Below are positions 40,640 through 51,800 of a DNA stretch of 64,000 nucleotides, in pieces. Every line of letters starts with the position of its first letter. The stretch's first letter is position 1. Under the pieces are notes generated by a model. The model saw nothing but the letters and a program-made list of their open reading frames with translations, searched no databases and was not told the origin of the DNA. This stretch comes from a virus: the IMG/VR virus record IMGVR_UViG_3300008113_000071, positions 1 through 64,000 of that record; one strand, 5' to 3'. A program made the position numbers and the translations under genes.

Positions 40640-42927
40640 TGGCTAGTTGGTTAGATAAATATAACGATGATGTTCCTAATGCTCAGAATGGTATTGAGGG
40701 CACTATGGGTGGTTTAACAGACCAAGGCTTTAACTATAATGGTGCATGGGGTGGAACAATGGCTATGGGTGGTTCTCTTCCTGGTGCTGTAGGATTCACA
40801 TATGCACGTACACAATCTCCTGCTCCTTCTAATGGTAAGTATGCTAAGAAAACAAAAGCTTCTGCACAGAATGGACAAGAGATGAAGTTCTATCAAGAAG
40901 GACTTGATTGGAAACCAAAGAATATTAGTAGAGATGGTGGGTGGTTAAGTAAATATGAAGAGGGTGGAATCATTGAAGATCCTATGGGACAATGGGCTCA
41001 TCCAGGAGAGATAACTCGCATTCCTTCAAACGAAATAACTATGCAGGGTGTAGACTATCCTGTACTAGGTATATCTGACACAGGAGACACTAAAATGATG
41101 CAGCCTGGTAAAGACTACAAGTTTAAAGGAAAGTCTGTTACAGAGATCCCTATGGCTCAGAGAGGAAAAGTTGTTCCATTAAGAGATTTATTAAAACAAG
41201 AGGATGAGAAGTTAAAAGGTAAAGCTGATAACACTAAACTTGTTCAACCAGTTAGACAACAGCCTAAAGTTTTAATTGATCCTCTCACTGGTAAACCACC
41301 AACTGCCAATAGAGAAAATGTTGTAAGAGCTGCAGCTAATCCTAGAAATCAAGGAACTATCCAAACTCCTTATAAGAGAAGTTTTAGAGAACAAGCAATT
41401 GCAGATCTTAATATAATGGATAGACGTGGTGATAATGCTGTAGCTAGTATTGTAACTGCTCCAATTAAAGCTGGTTTAAATTTATTAAGACCAGATAAAT
41501 ATTTTGAAGATGTAAATAGTACCTCAAGTCTTGGAGATGCATTTACATCTTTAGCACTTGATGCATTAACAGCTATTCCTGCTGTTGAAATGGCATCAGA
41601 AGCATCTAGATATTTGGGAGTTCCAAGAAGACTTGGTGTATTAGCTAGTGATGCTAAAGAACTAGGTTCAAACTTTCTTGGAATAAATCCTGCATCTATC
41701 CCTTTAGCAGAACAAGAGCTTATTAATACATTTAGAAATGTTGGACATATTGCTAAGAAAACAGGAGCATCTGCTAAGGCTGAACAATTTGAAGCTTTAT
41801 TAAAACAAGGAGAATCTTTAAGTGATGAAATGTTCTTTAACTTAACAGGTTACAATAGATCTGATGTTATTAATAAAATTGGTACATTAAAACAAACTGA
41901 ATCTTCAGGATTAAAAAACTTCCTTGCTGATCCAAATGATAGATATGCAGCTCAGTTAGATAGAGATGCTGCAAGATTAAATAGAGCTAATGCTATTGAA
42001 CGAGCTTCTACAGGAGGACCAAGTGCTGCAGAAATGAGATCAGCATTTCAGCAAAATTATAATCCTAGTTCACAAGAACAAATAGTAGCTAGTCTTACTG
42101 ATGATCTTGTAAATGGAAGAATAACACAAACACAGTTTCAAAACAATCTTGAAGCACAAGGTATAGACATGGTAGCGTACTTACGAGGAGCTTCAGTTGA
42201 TGATGCAACTAATTATGCACAACAAGCAAGAGGTTCTCAACTTGGTAATATTCCAAGAAGTGAAAATATGCAATTTTTAGATGATCTTAGTGCACAGGTT
42301 AGTAATGGAACAATTACTGAAGCAGAATACATGGATCTTATGGAAGAACATATACGTAATAGACCTCCTTCACCTTCATATTTTGATAGAGATCCAGTAA
42401 AAAATAGTAGTTTATCTATGTATGAAAATGCAACACGATCACCTATAGGAAGATTAAATGATAAATTCTTTGGAAATAAATATATTCCAAAAACAGAATT
42501 AGCAGACAATACAGATGATTTGTTTATTGGATTATATACAAATCAATATAATAATCCAGGACTTGAAATGAGAAGTGCATATAACAAAGTAGCTGCTTCC
42601 CCAAAAGGATCTTCTTTCTTACCTGCTAAATCTTTATCAAGTGATAGCTATCCTATGTCATTAAGATTAACTAATAGGGGACTTAAGTCAGGTATTGTTG
42701 ATGTAAACTATCATGGATTGTTTCCATTAAATTCATCTGGATTTACTCAGGCTGCAGGAATGCCAATGGATATAAATTTAAAAGAGATCAACACTTTAAT
42801 TAAAGGTCTAAATACACAATTACCAAAATCTCTACCTTATGCAAAAATAGAAGGTGGACAATTAATGTATCCTAATTTTTCTGTAACAAGAAAGAAAAAT
42901 GGTGGATGGTTAAATAAATACGAATAA
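40639..42927 (+). CDS. Virion cargo-type protein with repeated GGWLxKYE motif, 762 aa
   Basis: A 762-residue Gly-rich protein. The motif (GG)WLxKYE appears near the start (MASWLDKYND), at about residue 100 (GGWLSKYEEGG) and as the last residues (NGGWLNKYE). Between lie a Gly/Met-rich N-terminal region, a hydrophobic segment (TAIPAVEMASEASRYLGV) and a helical, Asn/Ala-rich part. The start overlaps the previous gene's stop (TAATG). Such proteins in crAss-like phages are carried in the virion and injected; assigned by position and style. Confidence 0.6.
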   Translation: MASWLDKYNDDVPNAQNGIEGTMGGLTDQGFNYNGAWGGTMAMGGSLPGAVGFTYARTQSPAPSNGKYAKKTKASAQNGQEMKFYQEGLDWKPKNISRDGGWLSKYEEGGIIEDPMGQWAHPGEITRIPSNEITMQGVDYPVLGISDTGDTKMMQPGKDYKFKGKSVTEIPMAQRGKVVPLRDLLKQEDEKLKGKADNTKLVQPVRQQPKVLIDPLTGKPPTANRENVVRAAANPRNQGTIQTPYKRSFREQAIADLNIMDRRGDNAVASIVTAPIKAGLNLLRPDKYFEDVNSTSSLGDAFTSLALDALTAIPAVEMASEASRYLGVPRRLGVLASDAKELGSNFLGINPASIPLAEQELINTFRNVGHIAKKTGASAKAEQFEALLKQGESLSDEMFFNLTGYNRSDVINKIGTLKQTESSGLKNFLADPNDRYAAQLDRDAARLNRANAIERASTGGPSAAEMRSAFQQNYNPSSQEQIVASLTDDLVNGRITQTQFQNNLEAQGIDMVAYLRGASVDDATNYAQQARGSQLGNIPRSENMQFLDDLSAQVSNGTITEAEYMDLMEEHIRNRPPSPSYFDRDPVKNSSLSMYENATRSPIGRLNDKFFGNKYIPKTELADNTDDLFIGLYTNQYNNPGLEMRSAYNKVAASPKGSSFLPAKSLSSDSYPMSLRLTNRGLKSGIVDVNYHGLFPLNSSGFTQAAGMPMDINLKEINTLIKGLNTQLPKSLPYAKIEGGQLMYPNFSVTRKKNGGWLNKYE

Positions 42928-42946
42928 AAATTATTACCTTAGATAT

Positions 42947-45900
42947 ATGAAATCACAATTCTTAAAAATTGCAGGTGTTAAGTCAGAGAAAGCTTTTTAC
43001 AAAAAGTATCCTACTGAAGCAGCGTTCTTTAAAGCACATCCAGAAGCTAAGAAAATGGCTAATGGTGGTGAACAAGACAAGGGTCAGATTAAAAAGCTCC
43101 AACAGCTAACTGACTTTGGTAATCCTCCTATGGCTCAGTTTGGTCTTAATCTTCCTGATCCATTTAGTTTTGGTCAGACTAATCCAAGTTTAAATACTAA
43201 AGGATTAACTGGACTAGGTGCACAACAGCCAACAGGGTTTGGACAATATGTAGCTGGCATGGGTCAAAGCAACAAAGCACTTAAAAGAAATTATAGCCAA
43301 ATGTTTGGTAATTTCCAAACAGGTCAAAACATATCATCAGGTATACCAAGCACTCTTGGTGCTACAGGTGCTACTAAGGGAGCAGGTTTTATGGCTGGAT
43401 TAAATAAGTTTGCTGATAAAGCTGCTCCATATGTTGATTCTGCAATGGATGTTGTTGAAGGTATTGGTATGATTAAGCAACAAAAAGAAGCTAAGCGTCA
43501 AGCTAAACAACAAGCTCAACTTACTGGACTATTCTCTCAAGCAGCAAATACAAGACCTGAACAGATTGAAAGAAAGTATGTTCGTCCTGAAGATATGATG
43601 ATTCAGCCAGAACAACTATTCCCTTCTTATGGTGTAGGTACAAATGTTCTTGCACAAGATGGTGCTATGATTGGTGGTAATCCAACTGAGATTATGAACA
43701 CCTTTGCTCCTGATACTATTTACACTGATTCAGGATATGAACCATTAAATGATACAAGTAGATTAAAAGCTTACTATCATGGTGGTAAAATGAGAAAAGC
43801 TCAAGGTGGTTTATCAGCTGCATTAAACTCAGGTGGCTTTGGTGAGTTCATGACTGAAAAAGGTGGAGAAGATATATTGGGAAGCTTAACTAGTCTTACA
43901 CAGGGTAGAGGTGGTCCAAGTGCTGGTAATAAAATTGGTAGTGGTGTATTAGGTGGAATTGGTACAGCATTTGGTGGACCAGTTGGTGGTATGATTGGTA
44001 AAGCTCTTGGTTCAGTTGTAGGTGGATTATTTGATAACACTGGACAACAGATTCGTAGATACAATGAACAATCAGATAGAAACATCTCCAATGTTATTGC
44101 ACAACAAACTGGTATGGGCATTCAAAATAAATACAGTAGCTATTTAGAAGATGGTGGTGCTATTGATGATGAACATGCATGGGTTAGCCATTCTTGGCAA
44201 CCACAAGTGATTGCTACATTTGGTGAGCATAAACTAGAAGATTTATTACAACCTCCCAATGATGCAGACATGTTAAGAGCTGGTGGTCATTTAAGAAGTT
44301 ACACTCCTCCTAGTGCACAAGCTATGTATACAGGAAGAGAGCAATTTGCTATGGGTGGTGATTTAAAAGTTCATCGTGGTGAAGCTGAGACTATGTCATA
44401 TAATCCTTATTTACCAGAAGGTGGAGAAACTATTATGTTCAGAGGACCTTCTCATGAAGATGGTGGTATGCCTATTGAATATGGATCTAGTCCTGTAGAA
44501 GTTGAAGGTGGTGAACCTGCTGTTAAACTTCAAGATGGAACATCTGGAGATAGTAGTTTAGTTGTATATGGTAACTTGGTTAATCCTAAAACTGGTAAGA
44601 AGTTTAAGAAAGATGCTGAGGAAATATCTAAGAACGAAGCTAAACAAAACAAAAAGATTGATAAAGCATCTACAGGATTAGATAATCTAAATGTAAATTC
44701 ATCATTTGATAAACTAGGACTAGATACTTATAATGCAATCATCACTGGTGCTAATATGAAATTAAAACAATATGCTGAAGACAAAATGGATTTAGCTGCA
44801 TTACAAAGTGCAATTAATGACACAGCTGAAGAGTATGGATTAATTGCTGATGATCTAGCTAAAGGTAAAGTTAAACCTGATACATCAAAAGATGCTACAG
44901 CTAAATATGGTACTAGTTTACCAAAAGCTCAAGATGGTATTATAGCTAAAAAGTTTGCTGCTGCAAAAGCTGAAGCTGAAGCTGCATTAAAAGCCTTATA
45001 TCCAGGTAAAAAGGTAGAAATTAAATATGGTAGTGAAGATAGACCTATTGCTGGTGGTGGTAACAAACCATCACAGAGAGGATTAAAAGGATCTGGTGCA
45101 TCTAAGACAGATGTATCTATTCACAATATTGGTGGTGCAAAAGATTTCTTAATCTATGTTGATGGTAAAGTAGTTAATGATGCAAATGTTTACAAACAAA
45201 CATTACATCCTGCTGCACAAAAACAAGGATTATTTACTATTGGTGATTGGGATCCAGGACACGTTACTATAGTTAAAGAAGGTGTTGGTAATCCTTTTGC
45301 AACTGCACTTCAACAATATCCAGAATTAAAAAACTCTAAAGTATATAAAGATACTGTTACTTTCTTAGAGAAACAAGTTAATAGTAAACAAGCTAGTCCT
45401 AGTGAGTTAAGAGCATATTCTCAATTAACTGGTAAATCTGTAAAAGGAACTCCTGCATACACTCCTGATTATGCAGCAATTGCTAAACAGGAAAATGCTC
45501 CTACACAAGAGTGGCAAGATATTCCACCATTCTATGTACCTCCTGCACCAAACATTCCTCCAACTACAGATACAACAACAACATTGCCTATTGGTGCAAC
45601 TCCTCCTAAATTAACTCCACCTTGGAGTGGATTGATTAACTCTATTATTCCTCGATTAAGACCTAGTGATGCAGAGGCTTTTGATACAGCACAGATAACT
45701 CCTGAACTGTATGCAATGATTAGTAATAATTTAGAACCTGTACAAGCTCAGAAGTATATTCCTCAATTGTTAAATCCTTATGATATATCTCTTCAGGATC
45801 AATTGAATGCTAACCAAGCAGACTTTAATGCTATGGCAAGAATGACAGGAGGAGATGCTTCTGCATTAGCTCCTTTAGCTGCTCAGAAGTATGCTGCTAA

Positions 45901-46408
45901 CTCTAGAGTGTTAGGAGAACAAATGAGAATCAATCAAGCTAATAAAGCTGGCATTTATAATGCTAACATTAATACAATGAATGATGCTCAATTAAAAAAC
46001 TTAAGCATTCTTGACAGACAGTATGAAAGACAAGAGATGGCTAAGAGTAATACAAAAGCTACAAACTTGGAAGCATTAAAATCTATTACAGATAAATATG
46101 CTCAGAATAAACTATCTAATAGAACTCTTGCTACATATGAGAACTTGTACAACTATAGATATGACCCAAGCTTCAGAGCTCAGAATATGAATCCTTTGGC
46201 TAAATTCAATATACCAACAGTTACAACTAAACTTCCTATTTATGATAACAGTGGTAATATTGTTGGATTTCAACAAGCTGATGGTAGTAGTGCACCAGCT
46301 GGAGCAACTCCTCCATATGTAGCTCCTGGTAGTAGGAAGACAGAAGAGAAACCTAAATCAGCTGTTGCAAGAAATGGTTCAATCGTTAAAGCACTTAAAA
46401 ATTTATAA
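42947..46408 (+). CDS. Large Gly-rich virion cargo protein, 1153 aa
   Basis: A 1153-residue protein of alternating Gly-rich and helical parts. It opens MKSQFLKIAGVKSEKAFYKK, has many NGG/DGG/AGG turns (MANGGEQDKG, EDGGAIDDEH, AGGHLRSY), and a segment SHEDGGMPIEYGSSPVEVEG about residues 503-525 whose G(I/M)...Y....VEVEGGE pattern recurs in crAss-like structural proteins. A glycine-zipper stretch (about 340-360, GSGVLGGIGTAFGGPVGG) could enter membranes. A short Thr run (TTDTTTT) lies near 870. Likely injected cargo or internal virion protein. Confidence 0.6.
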   Translation: MKSQFLKIAGVKSEKAFYKKYPTEAAFFKAHPEAKKMANGGEQDKGQIKKLQQLTDFGNPPMAQFGLNLPDPFSFGQTNPSLNTKGLTGLGAQQPTGFGQYVAGMGQSNKALKRNYSQMFGNFQTGQNISSGIPSTLGATGATKGAGFMAGLNKFADKAAPYVDSAMDVVEGIGMIKQQKEAKRQAKQQAQLTGLFSQAANTRPEQIERKYVRPEDMMIQPEQLFPSYGVGTNVLAQDGAMIGGNPTEIMNTFAPDTIYTDSGYEPLNDTSRLKAYYHGGKMRKAQGGLSAALNSGGFGEFMTEKGGEDILGSLTSLTQGRGGPSAGNKIGSGVLGGIGTAFGGPVGGMIGKALGSVVGGLFDNTGQQIRRYNEQSDRNISNVIAQQTGMGIQNKYSSYLEDGGAIDDEHAWVSHSWQPQVIATFGEHKLEDLLQPPNDADMLRAGGHLRSYTPPSAQAMYTGREQFAMGGDLKVHRGEAETMSYNPYLPEGGETIMFRGPSHEDGGMPIEYGSSPVEVEGGEPAVKLQDGTSGDSSLVVYGNLVNPKTGKKFKKDAEEISKNEAKQNKKIDKASTGLDNLNVNSSFDKLGLDTYNAIITGANMKLKQYAEDKMDLAALQSAINDTAEEYGLIADDLAKGKVKPDTSKDATAKYGTSLPKAQDGIIAKKFAAAKAEAEAALKALYPGKKVEIKYGSEDRPIAGGGNKPSQRGLKGSGASKTDVSIHNIGGAKDFLIYVDGKVVNDANVYKQTLHPAAQKQGLFTIGDWDPGHVTIVKEGVGNPFATALQQYPELKNSKVYKDTVTFLEKQVNSKQASPSELRAYSQLTGKSVKGTPAYTPDYAAIAKQENAPTQEWQDIPPFYVPPAPNIPPTTDTTTTLPIGATPPKLTPPWSGLINSIIPRLRPSDAEAFDTAQITPELYAMISNNLEPVQAQKYIPQLLNPYDISLQDQLNANQADFNAMARMTGGDASALAPLAAQKYAANSRVLGEQMRINQANKAGIYNANINTMNDAQLKNLSILDRQYERQEMAKSNTKATNLEALKSITDKYAQNKLSNRTLATYENLYNYRYDPSFRAQNMNPLAKFNIPTVTTKLPIYDNSGNIVGFQQADGSSAPAGATPPYVAPGSRKTEEKPKSAVARNGSIVKALKNL

Positions 46409-46448
46409 TTAAAACAGTTATAGCGAATTAACAAAAACGCTTATAACA

Positions 46449-46480
46449 CTTGGAAAATATAATGTTTTCCATTACATTTG
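46449..46480 (+). promoter_or_regulatory. Probable Bacteroidota-type promoter
   Basis: CTTG (46449-46452), a 20-base spacer and TACATTTG (46473-46480), which fits TAnnTTTG exactly and the upstream element with one mismatch. A GGAAAA/TTTTCC inverted repeat (46452-46470) lies in the spacer. The next gene starts at 46497. The 88-base gap has no gene. Confidence 0.5.
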
Positions 46481-46496
46481 TTAAATTAATACAAAC

Positions 46497-48863
46497 ATGG
46501 CTTCATTCACAGATAAAATACCACAGTTTAATCCCTACGTTCAACAATTGCCTGTTCAGGCGATGGTTGAAGTTGGTATGGAAAAACAACGTCGTTATGA
46601 TGAGGGTGTTCAAAAAATACAAGCAAGTATTGATAACGTTGCTGGATTAGATATTATTAACGAAACACAAAAAGTATATCTACAGTCTACACTCAATCAA
46701 TTAGGATCTAATCTAAAGATGGTTGCTGCTGGTGATTTCTCTAATTATCAATTAGTTAATTCTGTTTCAGGAATGTCTACACAAATTATTAAAGATCCAG
46801 TTATTCAAAATGCTGTAGCTTCAACTGCTAGATATAAAAAAGGAATTGCTGATAGAGAAGCATATAAGAAAGAAGGTAAAGATTCTCCTTCTAATGATTT
46901 TATATTTAATCGTGCAGCAAGTCAATTTATAAATAGTAAAGATGTTAATGCACAATTCTCAGCTAGCTATGATCCTTATGTTAATTGGAAGAAGAATAGC
47001 TTAGAGGTTATTAAAGCCTTAGCTAATGATTCAACTATTACAGATGATGCTTTTACAACTGATGCTAATGGAAACTTAGTTATCACTGATGCTCTTGTTC
47101 GTAAAAAGATGTCTGGTATCTCTCCTGAGAAAATTCAACAAGCTCTTCTTTCTACACTAACTCCTGCTGACTTTAAACAGATGCAGACAGATGCTATTTA
47201 TAATTACTCTAATCAGGATGCTGATCAGTTTAAAATTAGTATAAATAACTCTTATACAGATAAGTTACAAGGTTATTCTCAACAGATATCAACATTACAA
47301 AACTCTAAACTATCTACTACATCAAACGTAGAGAAACAAAAAATAGATCTACAAATAGCATCTCTTAGTAAAACAGTAGCTAATCTTACTAAGGAACAGA
47401 GCAACTTAATTGGAATGATTGATTCTGATAACTTAGATGGAGCTAAAGCTCAATTTGGTACATTCAATTCTATCAATGGAATAGCTAAATCTTTTTCTCA
47501 TTTAGAAGTTTCTCAAACTTATGAAAGTAGTCCTCTTGCTGATATGCAAATGCGAAGAGAGATTAAAGAACAAGCTCATCAAGAATGGCTAGATAAGTTT
47601 AATCAAGATGAAAGATTCCATGCTGATGATCTTGCTGAAAAAAGAGAAGCTAATAGAATAGCTAAACTTGCAACAGAAGGATATGGAGCTCTTCCAGCAG
47701 AAGTTGAACAAACTGATCCTAAAGTTGTTCTTGCTGATGTTGTTACAAGTATTGAAGTTGGAGATAAAGAATTAGGAACTTATAAGAATCAATTCTTAAA
47801 AGAGCAAGGTAAAGATCAGAAATGGTTAGACCAACAACAACTTGCTTGGGAGAAAAATCCAAATGGAGTTGATGCCACTGTTTCAAAATACTTTAATGCT
47901 GTAGCAGATAAACAAAGAACGATTGATGCTAATAAAACCATGCTTAGTAACATTAATGCAGAAGCTGATGAAAAATTTGGATCACTTGATGATTTTATTC
48001 CTAAGAATGCACCAAATGTAATATACGCTACAAAGAGTGGACTTAGAGAAGTTTATACTCCAAAAGACTTTGTTGATTTTAATGCTAAGTTTAGTAGATA
48101 CGTTGATTATAGTTTACCAGCAGGAAAAGCTGCTAATCGAACAAAAGTTTATTTAGATGATAAAGCTAAAGCTGAACTATCTCCAAAGGAGTATAGATTA
48201 TATGAGATCTTAAAGAATCCAGCAGCAGCTGAAAAAATGGTAGGAAATAAAACGCTATTAGATAATTTAATTAATTATGGTAAAGTTATAAATCCAACTT
48301 ATCAAAAAGTTGTTAAAGAAAGAAACGATTTTACAGCTCAACAGGTTGCTGATAGATTAACTGGAAGTCAAGGTGCATATTATACAATTCCAACAGCAAG
48401 TGCTGAACAAAGAGATTCTATGGCTGGTTTGATAAATTCATATATTTCAAGAGCAGCAAAACAAACAGGTGGTGTTGCAATATCTCCTGAATGGGATAGT
48501 GAAATAGCTAAAGCATTAATTCTTGATCCAAAAGCAAAATTTCTTATTAAATTAGTAGAAGGAACAGAAGCAAGACCTGTTAAATATGAAATTGTTGGAG
48601 CTGGTGATGCAGGTAGAATTAGGTTTAATATGACAGCACAAGAAAAGATTGCTGTGTTTGAAAATAGATTTGAAGCTAGTCCTGCTGTTAGAATGATTAG
48701 ACCATATATTCCTTATCCTAGAAATAAGTTTCTTAGTGAAGAAGCAGTTGCTCCAGCACTTATTACAATGACTGATGCAGCAATCTATGAATTACTAAAT
48801 GATGTTCCTCCTTCAGCAGCAGAATTACAAAAATTAAAACAAGCTAATAAAAAACCTTTATAA
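46497..48863 (+). CDS. Virion cargo protein, 788 aa
   Basis: A 788-residue, mainly helical protein with Lys/Gln/Asp/Asn-rich composition and coiled-coil-like stretches (LQGYSQQISTLQNSKLSTTS, KQKIDLQIASLSKTVANL). There is no signal peptide or catalytic motif that I recognise. Its stop overlaps the start of the giant RNA-polymerase gene (TAATG), so the two are made together. In crAss-like phages the gene next to the polymerase encodes a virion protein ejected with it, and this is the likely role. Confidence 0.6.
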   Translation: MASFTDKIPQFNPYVQQLPVQAMVEVGMEKQRRYDEGVQKIQASIDNVAGLDIINETQKVYLQSTLNQLGSNLKMVAAGDFSNYQLVNSVSGMSTQIIKDPVIQNAVASTARYKKGIADREAYKKEGKDSPSNDFIFNRAASQFINSKDVNAQFSASYDPYVNWKKNSLEVIKALANDSTITDDAFTTDANGNLVITDALVRKKMSGISPEKIQQALLSTLTPADFKQMQTDAIYNYSNQDADQFKISINNSYTDKLQGYSQQISTLQNSKLSTTSNVEKQKIDLQIASLSKTVANLTKEQSNLIGMIDSDNLDGAKAQFGTFNSINGIAKSFSHLEVSQTYESSPLADMQMRREIKEQAHQEWLDKFNQDERFHADDLAEKREANRIAKLATEGYGALPAEVEQTDPKVVLADVVTSIEVGDKELGTYKNQFLKEQGKDQKWLDQQQLAWEKNPNGVDATVSKYFNAVADKQRTIDANKTMLSNINAEADEKFGSLDDFIPKNAPNVIYATKSGLREVYTPKDFVDFNAKFSRYVDYSLPAGKAANRTKVYLDDKAKAELSPKEYRLYEILKNPAAAEKMVGNKTLLDNLINYGKVINPTYQKVVKERNDFTAQQVADRLTGSQGAYYTIPTASAEQRDSMAGLINSYISRAAKQTGGVAISPEWDSEIAKALILDPKAKFLIKLVEGTEARPVKYEIVGAGDAGRIRFNMTAQEKIAVFENRFEASPAVRMIRPYIPYPRNKFLSEEAVAPALITMTDAAIYELLNDVPPSAAELQKLKQANKKPL

Positions 48864-51800
48864 TGGCTGATAATACTCCTATCCCCCCTTTAGTTGACAG
48901 AACAGCATTAGAAGATGCATTTGGTGGTTACGAACCACAAGGTGCTCCTGCTGATTTACCCAATGTAGCATTCAGAGGATTAGATAAGTCTAGTGCTACT
49001 GCAGGCACAGGAGAACCTGTATCTATATTAGATGCTCTAGAGAATAGTCTTACATCTATGCCTAGCAGTGTTAAGCTAACAGGTGGTGGTATTCCTAGAA
49101 GTATTGCTGAATTAACTTCTTCTAGATACAAAGCATATGTTCCTGGTGATTATAATAACGAGGATGCATATGCTCAAGGACAGGGATGGACTGAGAAAAT
49201 GGTTAATAGTGTTGGTAAAGGATTACTACTTGCTGGTGGTACATTTTTACAAGGCACTGTTGGTTTAGTTAATGGTGTTGGTAGAGCTGCTATTGATGGT
49301 AGAGCTGCATCATTCTATGATAATCCTGAGAACAGAGCATTAGATGATTTATATAAATGGTCTGAAGATTTTGCTCCTGTATTTCAAACTGATGCTTATA
49401 AAAATTTAAACTGGTATAGTCCTTCTAAATTATTTTCAGCAAACTTCCTATGGGATGGTATTGTTAAGAACTTAGGATTTGCTGCTGGTGCTTATTTATC
49501 AGGAGGTGTATATGCAGCTGGATTAAAAGCATTACCATTAACAGCTAGATTATTCTCTGTTGGAAAAGCAGCAGAAGCTCTTGCAGCTACAGAACAAGGA
49601 TTACTTGGTGCTAATAAAGTTGCAGATACATTTGGTAAAATTAAAACATTATCTGATAGATTTTTAACATCATATAAACTTTCAAGTGTTGGTGGTAGAG
49701 CATTAGTTGCAGGACTTTCTACAACTGGTGAAGCAGGATTTGAAGCTGCTGCAAACCTGAATGCATTTAGAGATAAAAAAATTCAAGAGTATGTAAGTAC
49801 ATATGGTGCAGAACCAGATGGAGAAGCTCTTGCTCAAATTAATAGAGAAGCTGAAGCAGTAGGTAATACATCATTCTTATTGAATGTTGGTTTATTAACT
49901 GCTACCAACTATATTCAATTCCCTAAGATTCTTGGTTCTTCATATAAAGCTGAACGAGGAATGGTTAACAATTTAACCAAAGAGATTGGAGAACTTACTA
50001 CAGATGAAGCTGGTAAATATATTGCAGCTCCTAGTAGATTAGGAAAAGTATTAGGAACTCTAAACAAAGCAAGACCTTATATCTTCTCTGCTTCAGAAGG
50101 ATTTGAAGAAGGTTCACAATATGCAATCCAAATTGGAACACAAGATTACTATAACAAGAAAAGTAATAACGAACCAACTACTTTCTTAGATAGTTTAAGT
50201 GAGGGTATTACTCAAACCTTAGGAACTAACGAGGGTATGGAGAATGTTCTTATTGGTGGTTTGTCTGGTGCTATAATGCAAGCAAGAGGTAAGTTCTCTC
50301 AAGGAAGAGAAATAACTAAAAACACAGCTGCTGCAATTGAACAATTTAGTAAATTTAAACTATCTGACTTTAGTAAGGATACAATTGATTCTGTAAACAG
50401 AGGAACAACTATCCAAGAAGAAAGAGAACAACAGTTAAAAGAAGGTAATGTTGCTAACAGTAAAGATCTTGAAGCTGATTACATTATCAACTATTTAACT
50501 CCTCGTATTAAGTATGGTAGATTTGATCTTGTAAGAGCAGAGATTGATGATTACAGAGCACTAGCTTTAACTGATGCTGGCTTTGCACAATTACAAGCTG
50601 AAGGTAAAGCTCTTGCTACAGATACAAAAGAACAGTATTTAGAAAGATTAAATGGCTTAGAAGCTACAGCTAATAATGTTAAATCATTATACCAATCACT
50701 AAACCTTCGTTATGGTGGTATGGTTAACTCTAAAGGTGAAGAAATTTATTCATCAGATGTGATGGATAAGATGGTTTATGCTGCATCTAAAGTGGCTGAC
50801 TATGATAAACGTATTCCTCAATTAACTAGTCAATTAACTGACACTAGTATTGATGTAATGGGTATTGTTGATGAACTTGTTAATGATAAGAAGTCTGATA
50901 AGTTTGATGCTGCAATAGTTGAATTAGAACAAGGAAAAGCAATCACTGCAGAAGAAGATATTCAAACATTACAAGATATTGGAAAACTTTCTCTTCGTAG
51001 AGATTTATTCTTAAATGAATATAGTGAGTTAAAGAAAAGTCCTGAGAAGTTTAAGGAACCAGAACCTCTTGCAGAAACTGCTAAAGTTCCTGGAGCACCT
51101 GTAGAAACTGTTACCATCAAAACAAAAGATGGTGATGAAGATATTGAGGTGGGCACAGAATACTTCCTAGGTAAAGTTACTGAATATAGTGCTGAAGGAA
51201 GTGAGGTTTATCGTTTTCCTACACTAACTATTGTTGGAGAAAATGAAGATGGTACAGTTCAAATTAAAACCTCTACAGGTGAGATTAGAAATGTATCTAA
51301 AGATGTATTAGCTGATTACAAACTTGGAAAGGTTAGTGATACGCTAAACAATAAGAAAGCTAAATACTTCATGGACAACATCAATACCATGTTTGAACAC
51401 TATGGTATTAAAGATAAAGATGGTAAACCTGAAGTTGGTAGATTAGAATACTCTCTAAAGAAAGATAAACTTGTATTTGTATACAAAGATGATAGTGGTA
51501 AGATTGTAAGAAGAGAAGTATTGAACACTATGTTCAAAGCTGCTGAAGGTTACAGAGATGCAATGGTTCGTGAGATTGGTAAGCTTACAGCTACTCAAAC
51601 AGAATCTAAGAAAGCTTTTGTTGAAGACACTACTACAATGTCTGACAAGCTTAGAGTTAGAAACCAGATTGTTACTGACTTATATGAGAACAGTGTTAAA
51701 CGTGTTCAAGAGATTGAAGATAAATTAACAAAGAATAGAGAGAAGTTAAATGAGATAGCTGATTCTTTAGATGCTGCTAGCAAAACTAAAGATGGTAAAG

